A stretch of DNA of 64,000 nucleotides from DASXVX01 sp036504075 (GCA_036504075.1 DASXVX010000041.1:1-64000); one strand, 5' to 3'; shown: positions 46,724-55,593, numbered from the stretch's first letter. Numbers and translations are program-made. The notes: generated by a model not told the origin, from the sequence alone.

Positions 46724-46785
46724 TCGGAAACGGGAAAAGCCGTCTAAGGCGGCCGAACGGCTTTGAACAAAGGCCGCAGTGGGAT
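46724..46785. repeat. Fragment of the dispersed element (left part)
   Basis: AAACGGGAAAAGCCGTCTAA and GGCGGCCGAACGGCTTTGAAC match the element's left hairpin region; the 10-bp array is absent and the sequence continues as AAAGGCCGCAG, the segment that follows the array in full copies. Confidence 0.75.
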
Positions 46786-46928
46786 TTTTCGCCTCGCTTC
46801 TGGCAATCAACGAAAGACAAAGGTAGAATCTGCAATGGGGCGGGCACCTTCGGGCGGCCAAATGGGTGGCGGTTCCATGGACCCCCAGGACCCCCCAGCA
46901 AATCACCACACCAGGGAGGATGCCGCCG

Positions 46929-47969
46929 ATGAAAGCCGTGATCTATGACGCTTTTTCCGCCCCGCCCATGATACGCCACCTGCCGGACCCGAGCCCCACG
47001 CCGGACGGCGTCGTCATCCGCGTCCGGGCAACCGGTCTGTGCCGCAGCGACTGGCACGGCTGGGTCGGCCATGATCCCGATATCAAACTGCCGCATGTCC
47101 CCGGCCACGAACTGGCCGGTGTGGTCGAGGCGGTGGGGAGCCGGGTGACCCGGTGGCGGCCAGGCGACCGGGTGACCGTGCCGTTCGTCGGCGGCTGCGG
47201 CCATTGCCCGGAATGCCGTTCCGGCAACCAGCAGGTCTGCGACAACCAGTTTCAGCCGGGCTTCACCCATTGGGGCTCCTTCGCCGAATTCGTCGCGGTC
47301 GATTATGCCGATATCAACCTGGTCCGCCTGCCCGAAAGCGTGGATTTCGCCACCGCCGCCAGCCTGGGCTGCCGCTTCGTCACCTCCTTCCGGGCGGTGG
47401 TCGACCAGGGCCGCGTCACGGCCGGACAATGGGTGGCGGTGCATGGCTGCGGCGGTGTTGGCCTTTCGGCGATCATGATCGCCAGCGCGCTGGGGGCCAA
47501 TGTGGTCGCCATCGACCTGACCGACGAGAAACTGGCCTTCGCCACCCAAATGGGCGCCGCCGCCACCGTCAACGCCAGCCGGACGGCCGACGTGGCGGAG
47601 GCCGTGCGCGAGATTACCGGCGGGGGCGCGCATGTCTCGCTCGACGCGCTGGGCCATCAGACCACCTGTTTCAACTCCATCAGTAGCCTGCGCAAGCGCG
47701 GGCGGCATATCCAGGTCGGCCTGATGACGGGCGAGCATGCCACGCCGAAAATCCCGATGGCCCGCGTGATCGCGGCCGAGCTGGAGATCCTCGGCAGCCA
47801 CGGCATGCAGGCCTGGCGCTACGACGCGGTGATGGCGATGCTGACCGCCGGGAAACTGGCGCCGGAAAAACTGGTCGGCCAGACCATCAGCCTGGAACAA
47901 TCGGTCGAGGCACTGATGAACATGGACCGTTTCGACGGCATCGGGGTCAAAGTGATTACGAGCTTTTGA
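46929..47969 (+). CDS. Zinc-dependent alcohol dehydrogenase (MDR family)
   Basis: 346 aa from ATG 46929 after GGGAGG. The catalytic zinc site is ATGLCRSDWHG with GHELAGVVEAVG; structural zinc cysteines are in GGCGHCPECRSGNQQVC; the cofactor fold is AVHGCGGVGLSAIMIASALG. It oxidises an alcohol or reduces an aldehyde with NAD(P). Codon style (many CAT, GGC, GCC, ATC) differs somewhat from neighbours and looks proteobacterial to the eye. It is bracketed by repeat debris and hairpins; transfer is possible. Confidence 0.88.
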   Translation: MKAVIYDAFSAPPMIRHLPDPSPTPDGVVIRVRATGLCRSDWHGWVGHDPDIKLPHVPGHELAGVVEAVGSRVTRWRPGDRVTVPFVGGCGHCPECRSGNQQVCDNQFQPGFTHWGSFAEFVAVDYADINLVRLPESVDFATAASLGCRFVTSFRAVVDQGRVTAGQWVAVHGCGGVGLSAIMIASALGANVVAIDLTDEKLAFATQMGAAATVNASRTADVAEAVREITGGGAHVSLDALGHQTTCFNSISSLRKRGRHIQVGLMTGEHATPKIPMARVIAAELEILGSHGMQAWRYDAVMAMLTAGKLAPEKLVGQTISLEQSVEALMNMDRFDGIGVKVITSF

Positions 47970-48016
47970 GGCGCATTTCCGGTATAACATCAGGACACAG
48001 TGTGTAAAATGGATAA

Positions 48017-48040
48017 CGGGCACTCTCATTCGAGTGCCCG
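48017..48040 (+). terminator. Hairpin after the alcohol dehydrogenase
   Basis: 9-bp stem CGGGCACTC / GAGTGCCCG, about 50 bases past the stop; no T-run follows. Confidence 0.5.
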
Positions 48041-48133
48041 GGAGCCTCGGATGCCGCCTCATCTACCTGTCGGCGGCACCTGCAGGTCAGAGACCCGTGG
48101 TTACCGCTCTCGGTTAGCGGAGAATGCCAAGCA

Positions 48134-48177
48134 CAGCAAGCCCTGTCAGGTCTGTCGAGATCTGGCAGGGCTTGCTG
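48134..48177. terminator. Long hairpin upstream of the phosphotransferase 3' end
   Basis: Stem CAGCAAGCCCTG / CAGGGCTTGCTG, followed by TCTTTCG on the plus strand; the inner part can also pair. It lies between convergent genes. Confidence 0.65.
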
Positions 48178-48250
48178 TCTTTCGTTCGTCAAATGTCGAC
48201 AGAGCCAGGCCGTTCAGCCGGCAACTGGCGCCGTTGATAAGTTCCTGATC

Positions 48251-49243
48251 TCACCGGCCGGCCGCCTGCAAGACCGCAGCTTCGATCTCGGGGTAGCGTC
48301 TGAATCGGACCGGGACCAGTCGATGCCACCGTTCAGCCGTCTGCTCCCAGTCCTGCATCCGGCGGTAAGGGCGGTCAAACCACCCGGACAGGAAGTTTGT
48401 CGAAGCGAGATGGCCATAACACAGAACGGCGGACAAGGCTCGCCATTCCGTTTCCGGCAGCGGGTTTTCCGACTGGTAACCGGCCACGAACCTTGCGATG
48501 GCGTCCACGCCGAGCGCCGACAAATGCAGGCCGGTGTCCAGGTCGTCCACCCAGAACCCCACCCTGCCGGCGCCGTCCGTCCAGTCCACCAGCGCGGCAA
48601 CCTGCCCTTCCCGGTGGAAAAGGAGCTGTTCCACCCAGAAAGAGTTGAAGCAAGGCCCACGACGCCCGGGTACGGGCAACCGCTCATGGAAGTCCGCCGG
48701 GAGCGTTTGCAGCAGTGCGATCTGCTCTTCCAGCACCGCCTCTGCCACGCGGGCAAACGGTTCCGCGTGCTCACGATAGCGCTCCAGGGCCTGCCGGCAC
48801 TGGGCCAGTGCCGTGTTGCGGCCGGCAAACGTGTACGAAGTGGACGCCTGCGACCCGGAAAGCCGGTGAAACCTCCCCAGCAAGGCGCCCATTGGCGTTG
48901 CGCAGCGAAGAGGCAGATCTCCCGGGTGATAGCACTCGCCGTCAACCCACTCGGTAACCTGGTATCGCTCACTCTCCACGAACGCGATCAGGTCCCCGGT
49001 ATGGGCGGGTATGACGCGCGGAGCCGGAAACCCTTGGGCTCTCAGTGACTCAGACAATCGAAGCCCACGCAGCATGTCGTCCGTTTTGCGGGCTTTCCGC
49101 AGGAACCGCTTCGCGAACAGGCGGCCCTGGTCGGTCCAGATCGAGAAGCTCTCTTCCCAGATTCCAAAGTCAATGCGATCGGCACGATCCAGAACCAGTC
49201 CGTACGCGTGCGCCAGTGCCCTTGCCAGCCGCTCCACGGTCAT
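48251..49243 (-). CDS. APH/CotS-like phosphotransferase with altered catalytic loop
   Basis: 330 aa from ATG 49243 after GAGGGGTGGG. The overall protein-kinase-like phosphotransferase layout is present: an N-lobe with LFAKRFLRKA and QVTEWVDGECYHPGDL, and a C-lobe with VAALVDWTDGAG. The expected HGDxxxxN loop reads CFNSFWVEQLLF, so the catalytic His and Asp are replaced. It is either a pseudokinase or a divergent member of the spore-coat CotS/YutH group. Single gene. Confidence 0.65.
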   Translation of the reverse strand: MTVERLARALAHAYGLVLDRADRIDFGIWEESFSIWTDQGRLFAKRFLRKARKTDDMLRGLRLSESLRAQGFPAPRVIPAHTGDLIAFVESERYQVTEWVDGECYHPGDLPLRCATPMGALLGRFHRLSGSQASTSYTFAGRNTALAQCRQALERYREHAEPFARVAEAVLEEQIALLQTLPADFHERLPVPGRRGPCFNSFWVEQLLFHREGQVAALVDWTDGAGRVGFWVDDLDTGLHLSALGVDAIARFVAGYQSENPLPETEWRALSAVLCYGHLASTNFLSGWFDRPYRRMQDWEQTAERWHRLVPVRFRRYPEIEAAVLQAAGR

Positions 49244-49275
49244 GCCCACCCCTCGACTTCATGTGCGAGCGCCCG

Positions 49276-50418
49276 TCACACGGGCCGGTTGCCGCCCATG
49301 ACTTGCACCGTGTCCGGATCGAGCCAAGTGGGATCAGGTTTGGCGATCAGGCGGGCATTCTGGTAAGCCATGTCCAGGGTGAGAATCGTATTGCCACGGT
49401 AACAGTCGCCGTTGATGCCCTCCAGAGTGAGGGCGCAGTCCGGCGTCCCCGAAAACTCCGAGGAAAGGTAAATGGGCATGAGAAACTGGATTTGTCCATT
49501 ATAGAACTGCGGGACGACCAGCTTGTAGTTGCGCCGGGCCATGACTTTGGCGTGCCCGATTGCGGCCTGGAACAGGGCAAATACCTGGCCCTTTGGCATC
49601 TGTCGATAGCTGTCCGGTATCCGATCCCAGTTCTCCTCGATGATATGGGCATCGTTCGTGATGATCTCGAGACCGGGGTCGAAAACCACGTCGGTGATGC
49701 TTGAGAAGAAGGTCGCCAAAGCCGGCTTCCTGGTCCTGAACCGTTCCAGGACAATGCGATCGCTCTCCAGGACCGGCCGTGCGTGCAGAAGCCGTCCCTC
49801 GTGCTCCGGGGAGAGCTCACAGATCACGTATACTTCCTTGAAAAACCGGTCGATCAGGCCCGTGTTAAACAGAACCAGATTCCCTTCCTTGAGCAATTGC
49901 TGTTGCTGTTTCAACCGCTCGTAGGTTTTCGCGATGTGGGAGCGGAGGATCGGGTGCTTGAGTTTCGAAGCGAAGTTCGTGTAGCTCCACTTCTCCTTGA
50001 TCGCCATCCCCGCCAGCGCCTCCAAAAAGGCCGGGCCGTCGGCCCAATTCGGAAAGTATAAGTCCCCAAGGAGAAAGCCCTCAGCCGTGTCAAGTTTTGG
50101 GACGATCTTAAAGATAAGCCCAAACCATTTTGCGGAGCCCGGACGTTTGTTCCGGAGACACATGGCTACGATTTCATCACCGTTGGGTACGGCCAGACCC
50201 GTAGCGAACTGGACAGCATCCGCGTCGTTTTCGTCTGGGACGATCCGGTCATCTCTGAAAAACGCCAGGCGATTCTCTTTCAGGGCGGTGGATAACGCGG
50301 CATCGACTTTCATGAGCAGGACGTCCGTGCTGTCTCCGGTTTGGCCGGCTAGATAGCGCAGGGCCTTATCGAGCATATCTGGCGGGCAGAATGTAAATGA
50401 CTCAAAACTCATATTCAT
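49276..50418 (-). CDS. DUF3825 domain protein
   Basis: 380 aa from ATG 50418; GGAGG is 4 bases away, so ATG 50412 two codons later may be the real start. Residues about 135-370 match DUF3825: KEKWSYTNFASKLKHPILR, NLVLFNTGLIDRFFKEVYVI, DAHIIEENWDRIPDSYR, RRNYKLVVPQFYNGQIQFLM and NTILTLDMAYQNARLI. The family is a predicted nuclease- or ligand-binding-like domain of unknown role. It is 185 bases downstream of another unknown gene on the same strand. Confidence 0.75.
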   Translation of the reverse strand: MNMSFESFTFCPPDMLDKALRYLAGQTGDSTDVLLMKVDAALSTALKENRLAFFRDDRIVPDENDADAVQFATGLAVPNGDEIVAMCLRNKRPGSAKWFGLIFKIVPKLDTAEGFLLGDLYFPNWADGPAFLEALAGMAIKEKWSYTNFASKLKHPILRSHIAKTYERLKQQQQLLKEGNLVLFNTGLIDRFFKEVYVICELSPEHEGRLLHARPVLESDRIVLERFRTRKPALATFFSSITDVVFDPGLEIITNDAHIIEENWDRIPDSYRQMPKGQVFALFQAAIGHAKVMARRNYKLVVPQFYNGQIQFLMPIYLSSEFSGTPDCALTLEGINGDCYRGNTILTLDMAYQNARLIAKPDPTWLDPDTVQVMGGNRPV

Positions 50419-50603
50419 ATGGCCTCCGATTGACGTCAGATCGGTCTCGCTGTTATGTCTTCTCGAGTTTACCAGTCAGGCGTTTCCTTGAGAAGGCGCA
50501 GTCAGGCCGTGTCCGGTGCGCGACCCAGCCCCCGGCCGGCGGCCAGGGGCTGGTGTCTTGAAAGGGCACTGCGGCGGACTCTACAGCGCCGGGTGCAGCA
50601 CGC

Positions 50604-51638
50604 TCACGGTTTCTGCGGCGCCACCGGGTTCTTTCCGGATGCAACCTTCCCGGTTTCGTTCCGCTGCCGCATGGCGGCAAGCTCGAAACGGACCCGTTCT
50701 TGCCAGCCTTTCCGATGCGGAATCCGCATGAAGTCCCGTTGCGCCTTGGCCAGCAGTTCGGTCCGGGTTAATTGACTATGACCCTGCCAGTCCCCGCTCA
50801 TGATGTAGACTGCGTTCCCGTACCGGATGTTCTCAAAGACCACCATGTCGTCAGGCAGCAGGGCGCCGAAATAGCGACTGAACCCACTTGTCCCCATGAC
50901 AACATTCTCGGGGCCGAGCGATTCGAGGAGCTCGTATCGCTCCTGGATCACCTCTAACCGATCGGGCGCCAGGTCAGGCGCGTCTTTGGTGATTCTGCTC
51001 AGGTTGCGCAGGCGATGTCGCGGCGGCAGAACCTCCCACTGGACGGCAAGTGAAGCGCGGTACTGGTCGAGGTCGGCGTCGGCGGGGTAAATATCGGCGG
51101 CGCCGACGTTCTCTTGCAGGATGTTCAGGTCATACAGCAGGTCGTTTTCCAGGGTCGGTGCCTGGGGGTCAAGGACCTCATCCAGGGCAAACTTGACCAG
51201 GTAAGCAGGACTCGGACCCGGCGTCTTGCTGAGGAGGGTCACCGCAACCGCGAGGTGCTTGGGTGGCGTGTACTCACGCTGGTACTCCCGGCGCTGCCCG
51301 GACATCGTATGGCTGCCTCTGGACCAATCACCAAAGTTGGGGGTCTCGTAGCTATACGCCCGCCAAACCATCGGCCGGTCCTTCAGCCGCTTTACCGCCC
51401 CCTCCGCGTTCGTTTTGGACCACCGCCCGGATTTCGGGGCCGGTGCGACCCTGGGCTGGTAGCGCAGTTCCTCGTTCTCCAGGCGGATTCCCAGATGACT
51501 GTAGAGGCCGTTTCGAATGTCGTCCGCCGGCAGTTCCTTTGCCACGGCGACAACAATGGCCTGGTGACTGGCGCGAGCCTTGTCGAGTAGCTCCTGCGGC
51601 ATCTTTATCAGGTTCCGCTTCCACGGTAACTTCGTCAT
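50604..51638 (-). CDS. Uncharacterised protein paired with the DUF3825 gene
   Basis: 344 aa from ATG 51638, preceded by AAAAGGAGG. No family is recognised. Notable segments are the N-terminal helical part (KMPQELLDKARASHQAIVVA), a central domain and a C-terminal block (FENIRYGNAVYIMSGDWQGH, SQLTRTELLAKAQRDF, IPHRKGWQERVRFEL) that looks conserved-domain-like. No signal or membrane segment. It has a good promoter upstream and probably drives the DUF3825 gene as well. Confidence 0.65.
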   Translation of the reverse strand: MTKLPWKRNLIKMPQELLDKARASHQAIVVAVAKELPADDIRNGLYSHLGIRLENEELRYQPRVAPAPKSGRWSKTNAEGAVKRLKDRPMVWRAYSYETPNFGDWSRGSHTMSGQRREYQREYTPPKHLAVAVTLLSKTPGPSPAYLVKFALDEVLDPQAPTLENDLLYDLNILQENVGAADIYPADADLDQYRASLAVQWEVLPPRHRLRNLSRITKDAPDLAPDRLEVIQERYELLESLGPENVVMGTSGFSRYFGALLPDDMVVFENIRYGNAVYIMSGDWQGHSQLTRTELLAKAQRDFMRIPHRKGWQERVRFELAAMRQRNETGKVASGKNPVAPQKP

Positions 51639-51695
51639 AGTTACACACCGCCTCCTTTTCGTATCCGGAAATAATTTTATATTCAAACTATTGAT

Positions 51696-51724
51696 AGTAT
51701 ACACCAGAGCGCAGGGATGAACAA
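51696..51724 (-). promoter_or_regulatory. Promoter of the unknown/DUF3825 gene pair
   Basis: On the minus strand TTGTTC (51724-51719), 17 bases, TATACT (51701-51696), followed by an AT-rich leader and the SD. Confidence 0.7.
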
Positions 51725-51786
51725 CACCGCATCGCGACCAAAGTGCCGACGCAGCCCTGCCTTGGCCAACCGGCGATGCGGTCAAC

Positions 51787-51895
51787 ACTGTCGAATGGCC
51801 GCAAGCGGCCGGAAGAAGGCCTGCGCGCAGGGAGTAAAATAACCCGCCGGCATAACGCCGGCGGGCTTTTGCTGTGCTTGGAAGGGACCGGTTGG
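51787..51895. repeat. Diverged fragment of the dispersed element with its terminator
   Basis: GGCCTGCGCGCAGGGAGTAAA, AACCCGCCGGCATAACGCC and GGCGGGCTTTTGCTGTGCTT correspond to the middle of the 0.4-kb element. The hairpin at 51842-51870 with CTTTTG is intact; the left hairpin, 10-bp array and right half are missing. Lies between divergently arranged genes. Confidence 0.75.
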
Positions 51896-51910
51896 ATTGC
51901 CGGAGATTAC

Positions 51911-52591
51911 TCAGCCAGCCGTGTGTACCTCTTGCCGCAGCACCGCCGCGCCGGGTGACACCAGCCGAACCATGCGGGCGATCTCGTCCAGGTGGTCTCT
52001 GACGGCCTCCGGCTGGATGCCTGCCGGGGCATACACGGTGAAGACCGCCCTGGTGGAGGACTCGGTCAGCCGGGTGCGATGGTCCGGTCCGTACAAGACA
52101 TTGGAAATGATGCCGGTGCCGTCGGACATGAACATGTCGCCGGGCTGGAGGGTCAACGGACGCTCGCCCATGCCCGCATAGGTCTCGCCCCCCCGGGAGA
52201 CGCAAAGCGACACCGCACCGTCCAGACGGTCCACGTCGTGGCCGGCCGTCAGCAGCCGATTGCGCATTTCGGCGGCGAACATGGCCGTGACCAGGGCGCC
52301 CGCGCTGCGCAGGGGCTTTCCTTTAAGCACCACGGACTCCCACTGCAACTGGACGTGGTAGGTCTTGTCCCACTGGCGGTAATGGGCGCGGTAGGCCTGG
52401 AACTCCGGCAGGGCGGCCAGCTCGGCGCGTGTCGCGCCCGCAAAGCGGGCCCGCAGGTCGGCCTCCACCTCCCGCAGGTGCGCCTCCAGCGCCGGGTGAC
52501 CCGGCGGATTCGACACACCCTCCAGGGCGACGAACCCGGCCGAAGCGCCCCGGAACGCCTGACGCCAGGACTCGGTCACAACAAAGTTCAT
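51911..52591 (-). CDS. B3/B4 tRNA-binding-domain protein (PheRS-beta related)
   Basis: 226 aa from ATG 52591 after GGGAGGG; the long upstream frame is rejected. It is a stand-alone B3/B4 domain: SWRQAFRGASAGFVALEGV, ELAALPEFQAYRAHYRQWDK, TYHVQLQWESVVLKGKPL, VTAMFAAEMRNRLLTAGHD and SNVLYGPDHRTRLTESS. In phenylalanyl-tRNA synthetase this domain edits mischarged tRNA; free-standing forms may act on tRNA or amino-acid derivatives. No neighbour suggests a pathway. Confidence 0.85.
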   Translation of the reverse strand: MNFVVTESWRQAFRGASAGFVALEGVSNPPGHPALEAHLREVEADLRARFAGATRAELAALPEFQAYRAHYRQWDKTYHVQLQWESVVLKGKPLRSAGALVTAMFAAEMRNRLLTAGHDVDRLDGAVSLCVSRGGETYAGMGERPLTLQPGDMFMSDGTGIISNVLYGPDHRTRLTESSTRAVFTVYAPAGIQPEAVRDHLDEIARMVRLVSPGAAVLRQEVHTAG

Positions 52592-52639
52592 CCGTCCATC
52601 CCTCCCCATTTCCGATATTTCGACATGCACTCTGTCCAG

Positions 52640-53357
52640 CCCCTGCGTCAACGGGGGCTTTGGTGTGCAAATCTGGCTCTTCGCCAATCTTCGTGCAGAC
52701 ACTCGTTGCCTGCGGACTCGTGACAAGAGACCTGGCAGCCTGGTGAGGGTGCTTCCCGAGGCGCTGCACCTCGACTCCACGCGGTCAGCTGGGACGTTGA
52801 AGCCGTCCGCACCACAGCCTATCGATGCGCATAGGGGGTAGTAACCGCGGAATTCGGTCCCTTTGGTCTGATCAGCGGGCGGAAGGCTCTGATTCACGGG
52901 CGTCATGTCGGGCTCCTGGCAGGGTGAAGGTGCTCGCTGTCCTTTTTTGCAGGCCGTTGCCTCCTTTGGCATGCAGAAACGGACGGATCGGTGAAGTAAC
53001 TTGGGTTTTGGCGCAAAAACACACCAGGATCGGGGGTTTCATCCCGGCTCCGTCCGTTTTTACAACCATTGGCAGGGCGCACTCATGCAAACCCGGACAG
53101 AACCGCAAAGAATTCCGATTGATTGCCACGAGTTACCAACAACGTCTTCGATGGCAGAGGTCTGCGCCTATGGACAACCGGGTGATTCAAGTGCCGGGCT
53201 CCCGAAGCGCCGCAAATCTGTGCCGCTGTGGCGGCTTTTTCGCGGGCCAGGGGCAGAAATATGACCCGGGCGAACGTTGGGCGGACCTTTCGTTGTCTTA
53301 TGTGTGAAGGATCACGCACGTGGTCCCAGCAGTGGACTTGCGAAGGAGTGGACTCAC
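52640..53357. other. 0.7-kb intergenic stretch, no supported gene
   Basis: Frames here have no SD or homology. One large inverted repeat is visible: AAACGGACGGA (52977-52987) facing TCCGTCCGTTT (53049-53059), followed by TT, which could form a long-armed stem-loop. A 19-bp word CGCGGGCCAGGGGCAGAAA at 53241 recurs at 55140. Confidence 0.5.
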
Positions 53358-53750
53358 ATGGGCAGCTACGATACGCCCGAGACCCAGCAGGCTTATGCCC
53401 AGGGTTACCAGGTCGGATACAACCATGGTCTTCAGGCCGGGGGCGAAGGTGGTGCACCCGGCAAGTATCCGGTTGACCTGGTTGCCCGGTATCCGGAGAG
53501 CAGTTCCCGGCTCCTGATGTTCTTCATGCTCTTCAAGCCGATTCTGCTGATTCCCCATCTGGTCATCATGTGGGTTCTCGGCATCGCTTCGGCCTTTGCG
53601 GTCTTCGTGGCGTGGTGGGCGGTCGTCATTACGGGGCGCTACCCCAGGTCCATCTGGGACTTTGTCACGGGCGTCATGCGCTGGCAGACCCGGATTAGCT
53701 TCTATATGCTGGGTCTGAGAGACGAGTATCCCCCCTTCTCCTTACAGTAG
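53358..53750 (+). CDS. DUF4389 family membrane protein
   Basis: 130 aa from ATG 53358 with AAGGAG upstream. After a soluble tyrosine/glutamine-rich start (YDTPETQQAYAQGYQVGYN) come one or two membrane helices (LLMFFMLFKPILLIPHLVIM, ASAFAVFVAWWAVVITG) and a conserved tail with YPRSIWDFVTGVMRWQTRI, the DUF4389 signature. Function unknown; small integral membrane protein with its own terminator. Confidence 0.82.
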   Translation: MGSYDTPETQQAYAQGYQVGYNHGLQAGGEGGAPGKYPVDLVARYPESSSRLLMFFMLFKPILLIPHLVIMWVLGIASAFAVFVAWWAVVITGRYPRSIWDFVTGVMRWQTRISFYMLGLRDEYPPFSLQ

Positions 53751-53765
53751 GCGATCAGCGCACAA

Positions 53766-53804
53766 AAAACGGCGTGGGGACCGGCAAGGTCCTCACGCCA
53801 TTTT
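53766..53804 (+). terminator. Terminator after the DUF4389 gene
   Basis: Stem AAAACGGCGTGGGGACC / GGTCCTCACGCCATTTT with one or two mismatches, 16 bases past the stop and ending in TTTT. Confidence 0.85.
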
Positions 53805-53977
53805 AAGTGGCCAAGGTTCTGGTTTAACGGTAGCTTCGCCACTGGCCAGGGTGTTACCGGCTTCCTCGACGGGCATTCACGAGCATCCCTGCTGCGCCAA
53901 TTGGCAGGGAGGGCGGGAAGCGGTACGATGGACCTATGGGCAATCCTAGTTCCCAGTGGAGACAAGGAGGCGGACAT

Positions 53978-55126
53978 ATGGCAGTTCTTCCACCACAACG
54001 CGACCTGTTTGACATTCCAGACGATGTTGCGTATTTCAATTGTGCGTACAACTCGCCGCTGCTAAACGAATCACGAGCGCGATTGCTGCTTGGCGCCGGC
54101 ACCAAGAGCCATCCGTGGGAACGAACACCCGACGATTTCTTCCGGAACGCAGAAACGATTCGGGCGTTGGCGTCCGCCATTTTCGGTGGCGATGCCGATG
54201 GTTATGCGGTTGTTCCGGCTGCAAGTTACGGGCTGAGTACTGCGGCTCGGGCAATCGAACCGCATCTGCGACCAGGCGACCGCATTGTTGTGATCAACGA
54301 AGAGTTCCCCAGCAATTATTTGCCGTGGAAGCGAACAGCGCAGGAATCAGGTGCAGATATCGTCACGGTGCCCACGCCGGCGCACGGTGACTGGACACGT
54401 GCCATTCTGGACGCAATTGACAAGACCGTTCGCGTGGTCGCGGTTTCAAGCTGTCATTGGACCAACGGGGCCTATATCGACCTGGCGGCCATCGGGAAGG
54501 CATGTCGTGAGGTTGATGCCGTATTCGTTGTGGATGCAACGCAGTCACTCGGCGCCATGCCATTATCCATCGAAGACGTGCGGCCAGATTTCCTTGTTGC
54601 AGCTGGCTATAAGTGGCTTTTGTGTCCGTATGGGTTTGGCCTGGTTTACGTGTCAGAACGGTGGCGTGGCGCTCGCCCTTTGGAGGAAACATGGCTGGCT
54701 CGGGACAACGCCGAGGATTTCACGGCGCTGGTCAAGTACTCAGATGCGTATATGCCCGGCGCACGTCGGTTCGACGTTGGCGAAAAATGCACCGCCACCA
54801 TCCTCCCGGGTGCTATTGCTGCGCTGGAACAGATCAAGGCATGGGGCGTGACCGCCATCGCGGAATCCCTGGCGGCAGTGAATGGCAAAATCGCATCGCA
54901 TCTCGAACAGCTCGGGTTTCAATTGCCGGAACCAGCGCAACGATGTCCACACATGTTCGGGGCACAGTTGCCCAGCGGGTATGCCGGTAATCTGGTTGCT
55001 GAACTGAGAACGCGTAAAATTTTCATAAGCCAGCGGGGGAGCGCTTTGCGATTCGCACCCCACTTACACGTTACGAACCGGGATATCGATCGGCTCCTGG
55101 ATTCGTTGGATCACATTGTTCGGTGA
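53978..55126 (+). CDS. Class V aminotransferase / cysteine-desulfurase-like PLP enzyme
   Basis: 382 aa from ATG 53978 after AAGGAGG. The PLP-binding fold-type I pattern is clear: YFNCAYNSPLLNESR, VVPAASYGLSTAARAIEP, VDATQSLGAMPLSIEDVRPD and the Schiff-base Lys in AAGYKWLLCPYGFG. Closest to NifS/isopenicillin-epimerase-type proteins; no cysteine-desulfurase loop is evident, so the substrate is open. Third codon positions look less GC-rich than the surroundings, which hints at transfer. Single gene. Confidence 0.85.
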   Translation: MAVLPPQRDLFDIPDDVAYFNCAYNSPLLNESRARLLLGAGTKSHPWERTPDDFFRNAETIRALASAIFGGDADGYAVVPAASYGLSTAARAIEPHLRPGDRIVVINEEFPSNYLPWKRTAQESGADIVTVPTPAHGDWTRAILDAIDKTVRVVAVSSCHWTNGAYIDLAAIGKACREVDAVFVVDATQSLGAMPLSIEDVRPDFLVAAGYKWLLCPYGFGLVYVSERWRGARPLEETWLARDNAEDFTALVKYSDAYMPGARRFDVGEKCTATILPGAIAALEQIKAWGVTAIAESLAAVNGKIASHLEQLGFQLPEPAQRCPHMFGAQLPSGYAGNLVAELRTRKIFISQRGSALRFAPHLHVTNRDIDRLLDSLDHIVR

Positions 55127-55163
55127 ATGCTGTATTCTACGCGGGCCAGGGGCAGAAAAACGC

Positions 55164-55187
55164 CGGCAAGCCGTTTCCGGCTTGCCG
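55164..55187 (+). terminator. Hairpin after the aminotransferase
   Basis: CGGCAAGCC / GGCTTGCCG with GTTTCC loop, the same stem as terminators at 43388 and 45074 but without a T-run. Confidence 0.5.
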
Positions 55188-55224
55188 TCAGGGCGACGCG
55201 GACACACCTGGGTCCGGACGCTTT

Positions 55225-55593
55225 CGGCGGCTTTTGGAGAACGGAAAAAGCCGTCGAAGGCGGCCGAAAGGCTTTGTACGATTCCCAACGATGTCCAACG
55301 ATCGCAAAAACTCGCGAAAAAGGCCCGGAGCGACTGGAAAATGGCCCGCGCGCACGGGGAAAGAAAACCCGCCAGAATAACGCCGGCGGGCTTTTGCAGT
55401 GCTTGGAAGGGGGCGGTTGCGGGTGGTAGGCATGCCAGGCGAATGTCAGGCGTGGTAGACAAAACGAAGGGTTTGAACGCAAAACGAAGGCTTCCAACGC
55501 TTTTGAAAAGCTTTGAACGAAAGAAAACGATCGCGGAAACAATCCGAAGCAATAATTAGCGTTTGGACGAAATCGGTAAGGAGCGCCGGGCGG
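55225..55593. repeat. Dispersed 0.4-kb element, copy 3 (369 bp, three 10-bp units)
   Basis: Same architecture as copies 1 and 2, with three 10-bp units at 55277-55306 and the terminator hairpin at about 55367-55395. It is the shortest copy. The right end lies inside the minus-strand small gene at 55556-55810. Confidence 0.9.

Noticed and set aside
46929..47969. The alcohol dehydrogenase as part of a larger mobile island
   Set aside because: Only codon style and flanking hairpins support this; no integrase, transposase or attachment site was seen.
48001..48250. Structured hairpin region considered as a tRNA or riboswitch
   Set aside because: Lacks a T-arm consensus or CCA-type acceptor stem, and matches no riboswitch core I know; simple terminators explain it.
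52592..52972. N-terminal extension of the B3/B4 protein to a start at 52972
   Set aside because: Sequence is low in homology, crosses the likely promoter, and a good SD precedes ATG 52591.
52825..53307. A 160-aa plus-strand ORF in the 0.7-kb gap
   Set aside because: No SD, no recognisable domain, and it spans a large inverted repeat.
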